This document shows, in pieces, positions 5,458 to 5,546 of a stretch of 5,546 nucleotides of DNA; positions within the stretch are counted from its first letter, which is position 1, and each line of letters starts with the position of its first letter. The notes beneath the pieces were generated by a model. That model was not told the DNA's origin and did not search any database. It saw only the letters and a list, made by a program, of their open reading frames with translations. The position numbers and the translations under genes are program-made. This stretch comes from Chloroflexota bacterium (lineage in GTDB: Bacteria > Chloroflexota > Dehalococcoidia > Dehalococcoidales > JAHJRU01), in the NCBI GenBank assembly GCA_018830745.1, contig JAHJRU010000070.1, forward strand, positions 1 through 5,546, given 5' to 3'.

Positions 5458-5546
5458 AATACTTCGTCGCTGGCGGGGCGGGATTTGTGGGCAGTCACCT
5501 CGTAGATGCATTGGTAGAACTGGGGTCGGTAACCGTTTACGATAAC
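5454..5546 (+). CDS. NAD-dependent epimerase/dehydratase, 5' end only
   Basis: Only the first 31 codons are in the window; the gene runs off the right edge. The translation MKYFVAGGAGFVGSHLVDAL begins with a beta strand followed by GGAGFVGS (7-14), the GxxGxxG dinucleotide-binding fingerprint of extended short-chain dehydrogenases. This group includes UDP-glucose 4-epimerase and nucleotide-sugar dehydratases. It ends at VTVYDN, the second strand, whose acidic end would contact the NAD ribose. The ATG overlaps the radical SAM stop by four bases (ATGA), and GGAGAAG (5441-5447) lies 6 bases upstream, so translational coupling is likely. In this operon the best guess is nucleotide-sugar or sugar modification for the glycosyltransferase product. 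The exact substrate needs the missing C-terminal part. Confidence 0.85.
   Translation, partial: MKYFVAGGAGFVGSHLVDALVELGSVTVYDN

Noticed and set aside
1..5546. CRISPR array, tRNA, rRNA, insertion sequence or phage genes
   Set aside because: No regularly spaced repeats, cloverleaf-like sequence, transposase motifs or terminal inverted repeats were seen on either strand.

Overview
The window shows compact prokaryotic gene organisation at moderate GC. It holds perfect TATAAT-type hexamers, GGAG-type ribosome-binding sites and ATGA start/stop overlaps, which suggest a bacterium. The largest gene is an oligosaccharyltransferase of the archaeal AglB type. That type, next to a DUF1893 protein, a small XRE regulator and an HpnJ-like radical SAM enzyme, is compatible with Chloroflexota (Dehalococcoidia-like) or a related environmental lineage. 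This placement is an inference from gene content and is not proven.

Layout. (1) Bases 1-194, plus strand: the 3' end of a DUF1893 (TM1506-like) gene. (2) Bases 227-2554, minus strand: a 775-residue STT3/AglB-family oligosaccharyltransferase, convergent with the DUF1893 gene across a 32-base gap. (3) Bases 2555-2795: a divergent intergenic region rich in dyad symmetry. It has a perfect 12-bp palindrome, an 11-bp direct repeat, an imperfect hairpin and two outward-facing TATAATAC elements; the plus-facing element lies inside a 16-bp near-palindrome. (4) From 2796 to the right edge, plus strand: a tightly packed run of a small XRE-type HTH protein, a membrane-anchored family 2 glycosyltransferase, a cobalamin-binding-domain radical SAM enzyme, and the first 31 codons of an NAD-dependent sugar epimerase/dehydratase. 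The last three genes are joined by two ATGA overlaps, and the HTH gene ends 17 bases before the glycosyltransferase.

How the genes may work together. The GT2, radical SAM and epimerase genes look like an operon for building or modifying a lipid-linked or cell-surface glycan, or a glycosylated lipid. The divergent oligosaccharyltransferase is the kind of enzyme that moves a lipid-linked oligosaccharide onto asparagine in exported proteins. The HTH protein sits beside the shared, palindrome-rich control region and is the obvious candidate to regulate itself and perhaps both arms. No mobile element, CRISPR array, tRNA or rRNA is visible. The least explained items are the radical SAM enzyme's substrate and the logic of the intergenic region.
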